A stretch of DNA of 64,000 nucleotides. Origin: Cladorrhinum sp. PSN259. Lineage: Eukaryota > Ascomycota > Sordariomycetes > Sordariales > Podosporaceae. The position numbers and the translations under genes were made by a program. The notes under the pieces are model-generated. The model worked only from the letters and a program-made list of their open reading frames with translations, was not told the DNA's origin and searched no databases. The stretch spans positions 1 through 64,000 of the forward strand of contig MU867115.1 in the NCBI GenBank assembly GCA_033725935.1, in the 5' to 3' direction. Below, piece after piece: positions 44,939 to 57,095 of the stretch. Positions within the stretch are counted from its first letter, which is position 1. Each line of letters starts with the position of its first letter.

Positions 44939-45551
44939 GATGTTAGGAATAACGACCTGAACAAGGAGCTGAGATGAAAGTTCATTCTCGAGTTTGAAGG
45001 GTATTGGAGGAAATTAATCAATTCCAGGTTTTTGAGTTTGGCAGCAGCAGCGCCCTAAAACCCACAGTGGCTTCAGCCACAAACCTTGACCCGGCAGCAG
45101 CACCAAACGTTGATTCATCGTTAGGGGAAATCACCTACGCCAGTCGAGATTGTATCCTCCCAACCATTGTGATCACCAAACACCACCACGTTTTCTGATA
45201 CCCCTTATCGTTGAACGGAAGTCAAGTTGAAGTGGCTATTGCTCTTCAATACTTGTGAGTTCATGACGTTCAGATGCGTCTAACAACGTTTAAATGTTTA
45301 CAAATGCAGGTATACAGTTGTGCGTGTCCGCAAGTAAAACTGGAATGAGTGGGTATGGTCCCCTGTTGCGTACGCGTGTACGGGTTACGAACGCACCAAG
45401 AGTGTTTTAATGATGTAAATAAACGAATTTACTTTGAGATATACTACAGCTCGCTACCCGGACAAGTTTCCAATTACTCCCACGCAATGCTTCTTAGATG
45501 TAGAAAACAAAAAACAAAACAAAAAAACAGACTTCTCCCACCAAGTTCTAC
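44939..45551. other. spacer between the RNase H-fold paralogues
   Basis: 613 bases with no supported gene; it holds the promoter of paralogue 1 and the 3' flank of paralogue 2. Confidence 0.45.
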
Positions 45552-46843
45552 TTAATTGGTATCACTCCGACATACTTCGGATGCATCCTCATCCCACGAC
45601 CGAAAGACCACGCTTTCCTCTAGGTAACGCTCATACGCAATACCACTCGCTTCTTGCCTTTGGTTCTCCGTTTGCCGAGTCTGTTCTATTTTTTGCCTTT
45701 CCTTCTCCAAGCTCTCAGCAGTGGCGACAAGCATCTGCTTGTGGTCTCGTGTTTCTTTCCGAGATTTGCGGTTTCTACCGCGTTTCTTAACTCCAGGATG
45801 ATTGAGAACTGGGCCCGCGACGTTTAACTTGCTAATTGGAGCGATACCAGGGGGCCCAGATGCGCTTGGCAGCGCTCCGGGAAGCACTGGAGAATTGGAC
45901 TTCGCAGATATATAACTGGAGGATGCGGGCACAACAGTTGAGCTTGATGTGCTTGGGCCTTGGTGGCTGACAGCGATCTGTGGAGCGGCGGCGACTTCTC
46001 TTGCCTCCATTGCTGCGAGAAACAAGTCCTTGACCTTATCAAAGGGATTGCCTATGGGCATTTGTGCGCTCTGAACCTGCACTCCGTCGGTGATGTAAAC
46101 CTCCCGCTTCTGTAGCCTTGCTTTTGATGCAGCATCGTCAGCTTCATTGTGCAGCGGAACAACGTGTCCTGGACACCAAACATATTCGACTGCCACAAAA
46201 ATCCCGTTCTGTCTTCCAAGCTTCATTAACTCCTCTTTCTTGTTAAGAAAATGCCCCCCGAGCGACCACATCAAATTTCTCTTTTGCTCTTTCTTCTTCC
46301 TAGATGCCGCCCTTTGAAGCGTACTCAACACGGCCTCCGAGTCGGTGAGCATTTTGAAAACCGTCGAGAGAGGTCGAGGGGGCTGTGAAGAGGTCAAAAT
46401 CGTCATCGCAATGATCTCCAACTCAAACTTTGCAAGGTTCATCATGCCGAGAGCAGCGACCATTTTCATCAAATTGTTATTGATCGCGGGGTTAGCTGGC
46501 CACCCCATCGCCACAATTTTCCGTCGTCCGGGGAGTTTGCGCGGTAGAGCCTCGTTGAGAGTCCAACACTGCCAAAGGCTGCTAGTTCTCGCTGGGCATT
46601 CATTGGGAATGACCCATCGCAACAGATTGAGATTTGGACATCTCTCGGTACAGATATGTGACCCGCTGCGTCGATGGCCTTTCTTATCAAAGCCGTATAC
46701 TCGTCTTCCGACCTTGTTGTGAATTTCTGGAAGACCAAAGCTTGCACAAAATTCGTGGACGGTTCTGGTATTGTTCCCTGGACAGCACCTGCTGTTGGCC
46801 CTATTTCATCTGAACATGAAGGGCTTGACCTCGGATGGCCCAA
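45552..46843 (-). CDS. RNase H-fold protein (paralogue 2), frame broken once
   Basis: About 430 residues, start probably at ATG 46843. The N-terminal part (46843 to about 46520) ends in ICCDGSFPMN and an AFGSVG strand. The rest, 46519 to 45552, continues in another frame with FELEIIAMTI, LTDSEAVLST and WCPGHVVPLHNEADDAASKA. These hold the same Asp, Glu, Asp, His and Asp positions as paralogue 1. The frame change fits one missing base in a short A run (plus strand TTTT at 46516-46519), between DDGK and IVAMGW, exactly where paralogue 1 reads HDRLVKMGF. The C-terminal part shares LEKERQ and IAYERYLEE with paralogue 1 (AYDRHICE). Either a fresh frameshift mutation or a consensus error. A separate open frame at 47100-46801 could be leader or an upstream exon. 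Confidence 0.65.
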
Positions 46844-47742
46844 TGCATCATTGCCTTTTGTTTCTGATCCTCCGAGAGACTCATCATTTTGTCCCTGGCT
46901 AAGTTGGATGAATGGTCGCCGCCTTTGGATTCCCCTTCGACGTGGTTGTTGCAGCCAGGTTTGCCTTCGAGATCACTGTCGGGCTTAAAGCTTTCGTTGT
47001 GGTCCGTGTAAACGTGGCGATCGCGCAGTTCTATGGGGCTATCAAGTAAAGGAGGACTATGACTCCGGCATCCTGTTTCGATGTAGATAATGGTTAGCAC
47101 TGCACGACATCGACTCCCGAATTCATCATGAGCGCCTTTTAATCCTTCATTGCTGGAAGGGACTCACTGGGAGCAGCACTTTCGTGGCGCCAATTCCGGT
47201 TTGTCGCTGTTTCTGGAGAATTGGAACGAGCCATTCTTGACCATGTAACCACCATGTTGTCATATTCTAACGACTGCTGCACAAGGACCAGCTGAAACAA
47301 GTAATGAGGAATGCGAATAGCAATTGATGATGAAAACAGCGCCGTTGAGTCGAGAAACAGATTGCCGCCCCGTCAAGTTGTACGAATACTTGCAATTTCG
47401 TAGGGGCGCCCGGAGTCGAACCAATGGTAAGTGGGAAAGTTCAGAGGTCGGTCATGGGCCAGCAGCACAGATGATTTTTTTATTTTTTTTTTACCAGAGC
47501 AGCGTAAGTTGTTAAACAGAGTGCAAGGTGCTCGCTTAACAAACAAATTGACCGATAAGATGATTCTCATGATAACACCATATCTTTTCACATTATGAAC
47601 TCGGTTTTCGTTTAAACCTTTTACTTACTCTCGGCCTTTTTATCTCTTTATTGTGGTCATTTGCCAGCTGTTGATTTCTTGTTTCCGAGAGACACGCTTG
47701 TGGACATGGTCGCTTCGCAGTTTTTTCGTTCCAATTCGACGT
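46844..47742. other. upstream region of RNase H-fold paralogue 2
   Basis: Apart from the open frame 47100-46801 (minus) no gene is visible. A segment near 47405-47460 looks faintly like a tRNA T-arm but does not fold as a tRNA. Confidence 0.4.
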
Positions 47743-48477
47743 CATTAATGGGAGACTGAAGGTACCCTTAACTGTCAGGTGGGCCAGGCCAGGCTGCAAG
47801 TGGATGAGGGCATTCCCAGATGGAAGGAGCTGCCCGGCCACACCCACACCCACACCCCACCCACACCCATGCCCAGGCAATGCCTTGGATCTTTGCGTCT
47901 TCGAAGTATTGGCCATCTTCCATTTCAACCACCACACCCAGGTACTGGTGATGGCATCGGCATACTTACCCACACCCACATATGCGTGGGCATAGCTTGC
48001 GCACCCACATGGCCACAGAGATGGCATCGTCCTGCACACCCACACCCGTGACACACACACACCCACAGAGGCTTCCTGGCTTACAGCCATGCCGGAGACT
48101 GACCACATCTCTCATTCCAGGCCATCTACGGCTAGGTGGTAAGCTGGGTGGTAGGTAGACAAGATGATGGGTATGGTGATAGATGGCTGGCTGGCTGGCT
48201 TGGTGGCAGGCAGGTAGGTTGGTGGGCAGGCAGGTAGTTAGGTAGGTAGGCAGGTTGGTGGGCAGGCAGGTAGAAGTAAATAAAAGAAGGTCCATGGCTG
48301 CAGAAAAACCCCACAATTTATGGGATTTTCCTAGGAAAAAGCTATCAGTAATTAATAACGGTAAACACAGAGTTAAAGGTTAACTCAAAAATAACGGGCA
48401 ATTTTGTTGTCACTGTATGGAAATAAACAACGGTTGTAAATAGTAACCGTTGCCTAGCCCCACATCTCCCATTAATG
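47743..48477 (-). mobile_element. TIR element copy 2, inverted relative to copy 1
   Basis: Both ends read CATTAATGGGAGA inward. Read on the minus strand it follows the 1626-2630 copy block by block: CAACGGTTACTATTTA near the end, the CCTAGGAAAA block, the CTACCTGCCTGCC array, the GAGAGATGTGGT block, a GTGGGTGTG array and the GCCAATACTTCGAAG block. It is 735 bases long because it lacks the extra right-hand part of copy 1. No transposase is encoded. Confidence 0.75.
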
Positions 48478-48727
48478 CTCGTTGTGATGCGCATGTGGCA
48501 CTGACCGCACAATGAGAAAAGACAACCACGGACATCACTGGAGAGCTGTAGACACTTGGGAAGCCCAATAGTAGACAAGTGTATGGGTATGGTAATATGA
48601 TGATCTAAAGGTAACGTCTAAGAAAAATCACGGAAATGGGTCAACGGTGCGTGAAAAGCAAATTTGAGCGAGTTCAATCCGGTAGAGAAGGCGACAGATT
48701 TTTCCTCCTCAATCAGACCAAGCTTGA
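48478..48727. other. spacer between the TIR element and the GH55 gene
   Basis: 250 bases, 3' flank of the glucanase gene. Nothing recognised. Confidence 0.4.
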
Positions 48728-51097
48728 TTAATTCGGCCGGTACCGTCCCAAGCTCCCACCACCACCAGGCCAGCTCCCCGTGAAATCAGGACTCGACAAG
48801 ATCTCCCTTCCCCCCTCAAGCCTGATAATAGCCCTCGCATCCTTACTACACAACCCAAACACCTGCAAATTCGAGGGGGTTGACTCAACAACATGCATAT
48901 AACTCTGACAAGTGAACGAGCCGGGAGCGCACTGCTGATATCCCGGTCCACTAAAGAACGCCCAGCTGGCACTGGCGTAGGTATAAACGTTCTTCCCGCC
49001 GTTGAAATAATTCGAAGGTCCCATCCTGCACCTCTTGTCCCCCGGTTGGCACCAGTTGAACGTGGGGTCTCCCCATTTGGTGGTCTCCAAGGTCCAAGGA
49101 GCAGGAGGTGTCATCCGGTTGTTATCTCCCTGGTCGTAGTTGGTCTCGGACTGAAGCATAGAAACCATGACATTCTCTGCTTGGCGGAAGTTGAGTTGAT
49201 AAAGCCACCAATGCTCTGAGCCTAGAGCATGCAGCCAGGTTCCCTTTGTTGACTCGACAAGCGCACCACGGCCGGCAGCGATGGATGAACCACCAGTGAA
49301 GCCCTCGGCGGTGTGATCGGCAACCCAGTTCCACACGTTTTCGAGATAGACTGACGAGGTAGGAGCAAAGTGAAGACCCAAAAATGCACCGCGGCACTGA
49401 TTGGCGGAGTCATTGCAGGTGTCTGTCAGGGGTTGGGCCCCACGGGTGCCGCCGACTGTGACAAGAGAGTTCCAAATTGCTACGTCACCTGGTTGGTTAC
49501 CGGCGAGGTTAAACTGTACAATGATGGCCCCCGGAAGAATGTCGCCAACAGTAAAGCGCATATCGGAGATCTGAGCCGTCCCTACATCGCCGGGATTGCC
49601 GACCTTGATGATGGGCTTGGGATTGGATGAGTCTTTGAAGAAGGAGCCGAAGCCGACGATTGTTGCCCATGATTCTCCGACAATGCGAGAGCCAGCAGGA
49701 ATAAAGACAGTCGAATCAACGCGGTACTTGCCGAAGGGGAAATAAGCAATCTTGTTTTGAGAGGCGGCGAGCTGAAGGATGGCATTGATGGCTGCTGATT
49801 CATCTTTGGTGTTGTCTCCCAACACTCGTCGCCCACCATTTTGCGCCTGATCTTTGACGTTGAGGAAGTTGGAGACCGGTTCATTGGCATAATTGGGCGC
49901 TGGGACATATGGGTATTTTCCACCTGGAGCAAGCGAGGCTGGCCGGTTGCTGGATGAGTCAACTGAACCATAGATTGGGTTGCGATCCACCGTGTTGCCC
50001 CACGAGTACTGGTCGATGTGGGCGCGGGCGGCGACAACGTTATCTCCTGGTCCTTCGATGACGTTTGTATGAAATGTATCCTTTTGCAAGTTCTCAACGA
50101 GGTATGAGGGCCATGCAGTAGTCTTCAGAGTGACACCAGAGTTGATCGACTTGCCATCGACAAGTGCAATCCATGGAGAGCCACCAGTATTGAGCACACC
50201 GGTTCCGACAGTGTCAAAGGTGGGGTTGACGATGCTGATGGTGCTTCCGGCGTCAATAAGCATACCGATTGTATTCTGGAAGAAGTAGATGCTCTTGAAC
50301 GTAGCTTGTTGATGACCGTTGTAGTGGATGCCAATCTATTCTGTGTCAGCCATCAATCTCCGCATCCGAGTCCGAGAATCTTGCATACCTGTCCACCTTC
50401 AATCCTGACATCAGACACGCCGAGGGTCGATCCTCGACCTAGACGAATTCCCGTGTGCCCATTCCCGTTGAGGGATGAGGGCATGATGATCTTGACATTC
50501 TGTGTGTGGGCGGCCTGTGCCACTCCCCAGTAGAGGGCCGTAAAAGCTTGGTCACGGGGAATATTGGTAGTGTCCAGGACCAAATTCTTCAGGGCGACAG
50601 CGAACGAAAGCTCGCCACGGCCATCAAGAGTGGGGTCTAATCCCGAGACAAGGGTCTGCTCCCCGGAAAAGCCAGGAGCAGCTTTGAGCACAGGGGGCTT
50701 GAGAACTGTGAGCTTTCAACATTATGCTGAATTTGTAGGCAACCAGACTCACATTGGTGGCATCGCCCATGAGTATTGTGTCGGTGTTCATCCGGATCGT
50801 AGAGCTGATGAGGTATTCGCCTGGTGGGATGTAAACGACCCTTGGCTGGGAGGCAAACCACTCAGGATGGCGGGTAGCTCCATTGGTTGCCGAGTTGATG
50901 GCAGCTTGAATGCTTGCTCCATTTCCCGGTGTGACAGCCTTGTAGACCTCGTAGGCAAAGTCACCGTCTAAGTCGGGCGCAAAACCCCTCACATCTCCAG
51001 TTGCATGGTCGATGTTGGAATACCAGAAGCTAGTGGCTTGTGCAATGCCAAAAAGCGCCGCCGAAATCGTCGCCGCGGGTAGCTGAAATTTCACCAT
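48728..51097 (-). CDS. GH55 exo-beta-1,3-glucanase, secreted
   Basis: Three exons, 51097-50753, 50697-50389 and 50335-48728, give 753 residues, the usual size for GH55. The start is the ATG of MVKFQLPAATISAALFGIAQA, a clear signal peptide, mature from about TSFWYSN. Two right-handed beta-helix (Pectate_lyase_3) domains are visible. The first has ILMGDATN joined to PPVLKAAPGFSG across intron 1 and DVRIEGGQ joined to IGIHYNGHQQATF across intron 2. The second begins near DDTKDESAAINAILQLAA with AYFPFGKYRVDSTVFIPAGSRIVGE. Intron 1 uses the second acceptor (CTCAAG), because only that one gives the conserved DATNPPV. The enzyme releases glucose or gentiobiose units from the non-reducing end of beta-1,3-glucan, in cell-wall turnover, storage-glucan use or mycoparasitism. 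The DUF1996 gene lies 1.3 kb upstream on the same strand. Confidence 0.93.
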
Positions 51098-52397
51098 TGC
51101 GACGTGAGTTGTAAGTGGTCGCAGGTTGGTGAAGAAGTGCAGTAGTATTGGCACGCATTGACGTGGGGATACCGTTCATACATATAGTATTCGAGATGTC
51201 GTGTTCAAGATGTTGCATTGATGGTTTTTCGGAGCTGAGGTCGCTGTAATGGCCCTTCTGGGCAAAAATTGCTTAGTTCGGACGGCCATTGTGGCGGATT
51301 ACATGCAGCCCGCGGAAGCGGTCAGATTGTGCGCTGGTATGGTACTCGGGGCCGCGACCAAGACAGGGTGAAGGCTGCAGGTGCTGTGATCGTCAGCATT
51401 CTCCAAGGGGAATGCCGTAATCACTCTACCCAGGCACCGAGTACCTTATGCAAGCTACGTAGTCAGCAGAAGCCTTAATCTGACGTCAGCCCCCTTTGGG
51501 AAATTGAAAAACTTAAAGTCGTATTCCTGACGAGAATTCAGCATGAACGTGGAGCAATAAGCTTAAAATTACTTGTCGTGCAAGAAGCTTGAAAGGATCG
51601 TTTGCGCATCCCCCTGACCGTGTCCAGCAGCCTGCAGGGATCAGCATTGGAGAAGGCGTCTCGGCGTTCTTTTCTTGCCACGTGAAGGGGTGTGCACAGA
51701 CCATTCCTTTTTTCTGGCAGTTTGTTGATGTGTGTGCGACAACCATTGGCTGCAGAACTTGACAGGAATCGACAGCCGGCAAGATGGAGGAGCAGCAGAA
51801 TTTTGGGACCTGCCTGAACAAGGACACTGTTCGGACAGACCCTGCAAAAGCGGCAGACCGCGACGAAGACAGAAAGTTAGCAAATGATCCCAGCTGACGG
51901 GAGACTGAATACCACGCTGAACGGAGGTCATCACTCATCACGAGCTAGAAGTCGGCCCTTTGAGACGATTGGTGATTTGTGTGTATTTATTTTTCCGAGA
52001 GAAGTGGCTTGAAACCCACACATCCTGACTGGGCTAATAGGTTATCTGTGTTTGAAATGTGGAGTCGAGTAGTCGCATGATGGAAGAGATCTGACAGAGC
52101 TAACCAGGGTTGATGGTGGTGATGCACGACCAATGAGTGCTACAGCAAAGGGCCTGAGTAAATACTCGGGATTTGAGTGCGCGCAGCGGTATAGGAGTGA
52201 GTTTGAATTGCATGGAACAAAATACTATGGTAAGATGAAAAAGAGACACCAATCTGCACAATGTCAACGTGGAACTTGCTGTGGGGTACAACAGATCGAG
52301 CACCGGGCCACTGAAGGTGCTCTTGACTGCGCAATGACGTCATCCTCTGCACACCACCACAGAAGGGCTGTGCTCTGATGGACGCTTACTAAGCACA
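51098..52397. other. intergenic region
   Basis: 1.3 kb holding the promoter of the GH55 gene. Frames at 51513-51941 (minus) and elsewhere show no protein features. Confidence 0.5.
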
Positions 52398-53693
52398 TCA
52401 CTCCATCGGGCTTCCGGGCAGCTTGGTAAGCCCTGCAACATCGTTAGCATCTAGTTCTCGGGACAGATCTGACAGACAGAAACTTACAGCCATCAACATC
52501 CTCCCTGATCGTCTTCGGGATGACGCACTTGTTGGCAGCCGAGATGTCTTGGGATTTCTGCCGACCGCAAGTAGCCGAGAAGCACCCATTATCATCCATC
52601 GCCCTCTGGAGCGCATCGTCTCTCCAGCCAAAGACATAGTCGCCGTGCTGGCCGTATCCTGTCTTGTCACCAGTGGAAAGAAGAAAGGGCTGCGAACCGT
52701 CGGCCGGCCAATCTGCCTTGTTGTTAAACTTGGTCGTGTCCCAGACAATCTCGAGCATCAGCTGAGGGATCTTGACTGGATGAGTCGATGGGCAGTTCCC
52801 CGTGCTGAGGAAGTTGGAAGGCCCACTGGTGGGATATGCGACGTGGTCTTTGTGGTTAGGGCTATCGAGGTTCTTGCCGTCCCAGCAGCTGAGAACAGGG
52901 GATGTCAGTAGGGATGATTGTACTGCGGAAGAATGAAGCAGCTTACGTCGGGTACAGGACGTTCGAGCGGATACCACCGGGGCAGGGCTTGTCAGGGAAG
53001 CCTTCAAAATCGAGCTTGGTGTCGGAGCAAGGCGCCATATCGTCTCCACCAAAGTTGGGACCCGAATAGCAACGGAAGCAAGACTGCGACTTGTACCGGG
53101 GCTTGCGGTTCATGACATCTCCAGTGAACATGCGGAAGCCTGGTTTGAATGCCGTGACGGTACCCTTCTTGGGAGCGATGTAGTACACTATCAAGACCAG
53201 GGGTGTAAGCGTCGCACTTGGGAAGTCACGATTATAAGACGTAGAACGTGAGCTCACCGACAATGCCACCATTGATTTGAGTGGTGAATCTGTCATTGAA
53301 CAAGAACCTGTTTGGAACCTGGGGTACACGCTTATAGGATCCGTTTCGCGCTTGGAAGTAGACATTTGCAGTCCAGTAGTTCGAGAAGTCGTCTGCGGGT
53401 CCACAGGTTGTGCAAGTTGCAATCTTTGAGATGTCGGCATACGGCATCGATGCGTTGAACGCATTTCCGCCCACCACCTGTCTCGTACCGATATGTTAGG
53501 CCTTTTCTTTTCCATTTCATGGGTGACTCGGGCTTGCCTGATGGATATGGGGTGTGGGCAACTCCCCTGGATTCACCAAGGGGTCGAGGCGTTCAACGGT
53601 GATCTGCGAACATCCAAATCGCAGATGGTTTAACCCTTGCATGAAGCCCTGGGCGTCGGCAAGGGCCGCGAACACGAGGGCGGACCAAAGCAT
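52398..53693 (-). CDS. DUF1996 domain secreted protein
   Basis: Five exons, 53693-53538, 53477-53258, 53187-52947, 52888-52488 and 52432-52398, give 350 residues with consistent phases. The start gives a signal-like MLWSALVFAALADAQG. DUF1996 landmarks are visible in order: VERLDPLVNPG, PHIHQ at the first splice, VVGGNAFN, a TCGPADDFSNYWTANVYF segment, FRMFTGD, YPTCWDGKNLDSPNHKDHVAYP, and WADGSQ-type and GYGQHGDYVFGW motifs near the end. The conserved His, Asp and Cys residues of this fungal extracellular family are kept. Its biochemistry is poorly known; it is found in secretomes and often next to wall-degrading genes, as here with GH55. The first intron is GC-AG: CAG followed by GCAAGC, a CCTAAC branch motif and GACAG. 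There is no WSC domain. Confidence 0.9.
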
Positions 53694-54293
53694 CTTGGAG
53701 AAGGACTGTTTTGCTTGTATCCTGTTTGTCGTATCAAGTCGGTTACTGAGTTTTTGGAATCAGGCATCCGAAGAAGGAAGCGGCTGGAGGCAATAGCTGA
53801 TTCATATCCTAGAGTCCCTCGTGCTCCATGGTCCGAACCAGGATTTACTGCCATGCCCACACCACCACAACCCAAAATTAGAGTCCTGTTGCTCGCTCCT
53901 TCGGTTGGTTGAACCGACGATAAACAACTGGTTGGGCGAGTCACAGAGCCAATCTGGGGATATTAACAATCTGGATATTTGCGGGGTTGCGTCGCCCCCA
54001 AGAGTTTGCATCTCGGCAAATGTCGTTGTGCTCGGTTCGGCAGATGCCGAGTGCAAATTATCAAACTCAAAACATGCGTGAATAGCTCTGTCAGGAAAAT
54101 TTCGCTCGGTATTGACCCGATTGGCGGGTTCGAAGAGGTGGGGGGCTTGAACGATGCATTTGTCAGTTGGATGACCGACCTTGTTCGATCCAGCTCGAAT
54201 GTCTTGCAGACATCTCGAGAGCACCTGCCTATTGCTGCTGGGGGTGTTTTAAATTTGAGCCTGTTCTTTTCTGAGAAGTGGATGGCTCATGTC

Positions 54294-55018
54294 TCACCTC
54301 AGGCTCCCTCCCTTTGCCTTTACGTCTGTAAGGCTGAGCCATTTGTCTGCTTTCAGCTGGATGGTTGTGGGGGTGTTCGTGTGCAATTCCTCAGACGATT
54401 CAGAATCCAATAATGAAGTGATTGGTACTCGAGTTCCGGTGCCTTGTTGTTTTTGGGCAGGTTTGAGGCCACTCATCATTGATGTAAGGTCGGTTACATC
54501 AGCACCGGAATCCCCGCCCTGTACAGCATTGGCCAGACTCTCTAAGAAATTTGCAGTCGGTAGGTAAGGCTCCTCAGACTCATCCTCACAGGTGGGGATG
54601 AGTGTGGGGTGTCCTCCTCCAGAGTCAAAAGGAAGTTCGGTAGACAATTGACAACTTGCGCAAGCGCCGTCCGAAATGATGTCTTTTTCATCAGCCAAGG
54701 TGTCAATGATGGGTTGGCGATATTCGAGGGCAGTGAAGTTGGAAGTGAGGTCACTTTAGGCAGGTTGTTGAGGTCGTCCTTGAGTCGTAGAGCGAGGAAA
54801 TAGGCTGCTGAGGTAATAACGTTCCCATTCAGGGAGTGCACTTGATTGGCATTCATGTGAGCGATGGCCGAGCTCACCACATTTCTAACGCAGTAATTCT
54901 TCATGACCCAACACCTTGGTTTCGTTGACGTAGGGGTTGTTGGATTGCGGCCGAGGTGGAAGCTGACGGTCTCGACCATTTCGAAAATGGACGTCAGTCT
55001 GGTCCATGCCACGACCAC
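54294..55018 (-). CDS. possible hypothetical gene, low support
   Basis: Two overlapping minus-strand frames have protein-like composition. The first, within 55018-54542, includes VSSAIAHMNANQVHSLNG and AAYFLALRLKDDLNNLPK. The second, 54698-54294, is acidic (TCEDESEEPYLPTANFLE) and ends at 54294. They could be consecutive exons of one gene reading from about 55018 to 54294, with the frame change between 54700 and 54540. I could not fix the splice sites, and no family is recognised. Leave as uncertain. Confidence 0.25.
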
Positions 55019-55675
55019 ACGTCTAGAAAGAAACTTCGTTGCGTCTATCCTAGCGTCTGAAGGGCTCTGGTTTTGTCAACGACTTCTGCAGATGTACCGC
55101 AAGGAAGTAGCTGTCGTATTGACTTCCTGGTCGCCGGAGGGAATGAAACACTGCTTGAGAACTGAAACACCAAGTATAAAAGTGTGTTGTAAATATCACA
55201 GTGATTGCCCAGGATATTAAGGAAGGAGCCGAATCAATACGAAGAAAGGAACGATGTATAAGAAAGGAACGATGCACTTACCCTATTCTCTGGCCTGCCA
55301 AACCGAATCTGGTGGATAACTCAGACAACGCCACCGAATGGGACGAGCCTAGACTTACAATGAAATACAGCAAGGTGGAAGAGGGCCTTGCTGGAAATTC
55401 CATAACCTATCTGAAAGTAGTCCACGACACACTCTTAAACCCTCGCATCGGATGTTAAGGTACCTGGGTATCTGGCTCGTCAAAGGAAGGGACCTTGCGG
55501 AAAGAAGCAACGATGGGCTCGAAGTGGCTGGTGAAATTTGTTGCTGCAGCAGAGATAACAACATATCTTATCCGCCTGGGATAAGGATTGCAAATTAAAT
55601 TCTCTCTCCTGCCTCCCACCTTGTTCTTTCCCCGAACATTGACTTTGAGCTCTCACGTCTGGAATCCCAATCACA

Positions 55676-57095
55676 ATGAACGACCGAGCGCAGCCACAAC
55701 CATTGTCAGCAATGGTCACCTCTCAAGACAAACACCTCGAGCGACTCCCCGCCGAGATCAGAATGCAGGTTATCGAACATCTCGATTGTACCGCTTTACG
55801 GGCTCTCTGCCGCGCCTCGCCAGTTTACCTGCAGCAATTCCTGGCACTGATCCCTTTCGTTCGTGCCGAAATTATCTACAGGGAGGTTGGGCTAAGCAGC
55901 ATTTTTATACGACTCGTAATCTTGCAGTCGAGATCAACCATGCAGTAATTTCCAACACGCTTTTTGCCGGGGGGCGATTTCATTCAGTGGTCAACAACTT
56001 TGACCTATTCGGGATTCGTCGGTTCCACCAGTCCGTGGCGGAGCAGGCGATCCAAGACTTTATCTCATTTGCCGATTTCAGCTTTCGAAATGCACATGCA
56101 CTCTATCATTGTCAGAAACAAACATTCACTGGCCATCGTATAGGAAGTTTGAATCTCCTCAAGAGCCCGCCCTCGTCTGCGGAAAGATCCCGGATTCTGC
56201 TTGCTTTCTACAGGTTCCAGTACTATATGTTGCTGATGACGAGAACTTATAACGAGGAGAGACCTGAGCTTCAACCGGACTCGAAGCCACTCTTGATGCA
56301 TATTCTGACCTACGAGTGCGGGGGCTCTTCAGGTCTAGAAGTTTGTAAGTCAACCTATTGAGTTGGGTGCAATAACCTAAATCAAACAATCTGACTGTTA
56401 CAAAACAGACTCCATCCGCACAGTCCACACATTCCTCCGAAACTACTTCTCGGCCGTTCTCCGCGCCTTGCCAAAGCCCATAGCTCGCGATCTAGTCTTG
56501 GGGTTCTTCAATCAGTTACTCCCCCCTGCGGAATCAAAATCCCTGCGTGAGTATGCCCAATCAATCTACCTGCTCTGGGATACTCGCTGACCATCCTACA
56601 GTCCTTGTTTTGCCAAATATTGGAGGAAAACCTATGCACCATCATACCGCCGAGAAGTTCATCTCCACTCTATATCGTGACCCCCTGTTGGCCTACGCTA
56701 TGCTTAGCGCCGCGGTGAACCACAAGATTGCTCCGGACGATTACTACTACAGCAACCTCAACAAAATCGCCGAAAGTGACTGGTGGGATTGGTCCGATCG
56801 CCTTATCCTCACGGTTTCGGGCATTATACGTTGGGTTCCGACCAAGCGGTTCTACCGGGATGTCCAAGGTCCTTTTGGATGGAGAATGTTGGTGGAAGAG
56901 TGGTTCTTTGACAGCGACGAAGATGACGAAGATAACAACGAAGATAACGACGAGGAAGACGACGAGGAAGACGACGAGGAAGACGACGAGGAAGACGTCG
57001 GAGTGGAAAGTGACGCTGAAGAGTATGGCTGTGAATTGTTCAAAAACAACAAATTGCCTTGTAAGGAACTGTCTCAGTGGGGGTATCTGTTTTAG
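55676..57095 (+). pseudogene. F-box-like domain protein, frame broken near the N-terminus
   Basis: It begins MNDRAQPQPLSAM, then the F-box-like motif LERLPAEIRMQVIEHLDCTALRALCRASPVYLQQF (residues about 22-56, cut here). The reading frame changes by one base between about 55885 and 55905 and continues with NLAVEINHAVISNTLF. Later exons fit well: to 56344, 56409-56546 and 56602-57095, with GTAAGT and GTGAGT donors. The body is helical, and the tail is strongly acidic and built on a 12-base repeat. Such proteins would recruit targets to SCF ubiquitin ligases if the F-box binds Skp1; that is inferred. No intron explains the frame change, as the only GT..AG candidate (about 47 bases from 55887) gives the wrong phase. 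Gene decay or consensus error. Confidence 0.5.
56949..56996 (+). repeat. 12-bp tandem repeat, four units, coding acidic residues
   Basis: GACGAGGAAGAC is repeated four times without change and codes an Asp/Glu run in the F-box-like gene tail. Confidence 0.9.

Noticed and set aside
47405..47460. Another tRNA-like GGAGTCGAACC segment
   Set aside because: The 5' half cannot pair to give a cloverleaf.
47779..48316. Several long frames in the second element copy
   Set aside because: Same low-complexity origin as in copy 1; no conserved frame between the copies.
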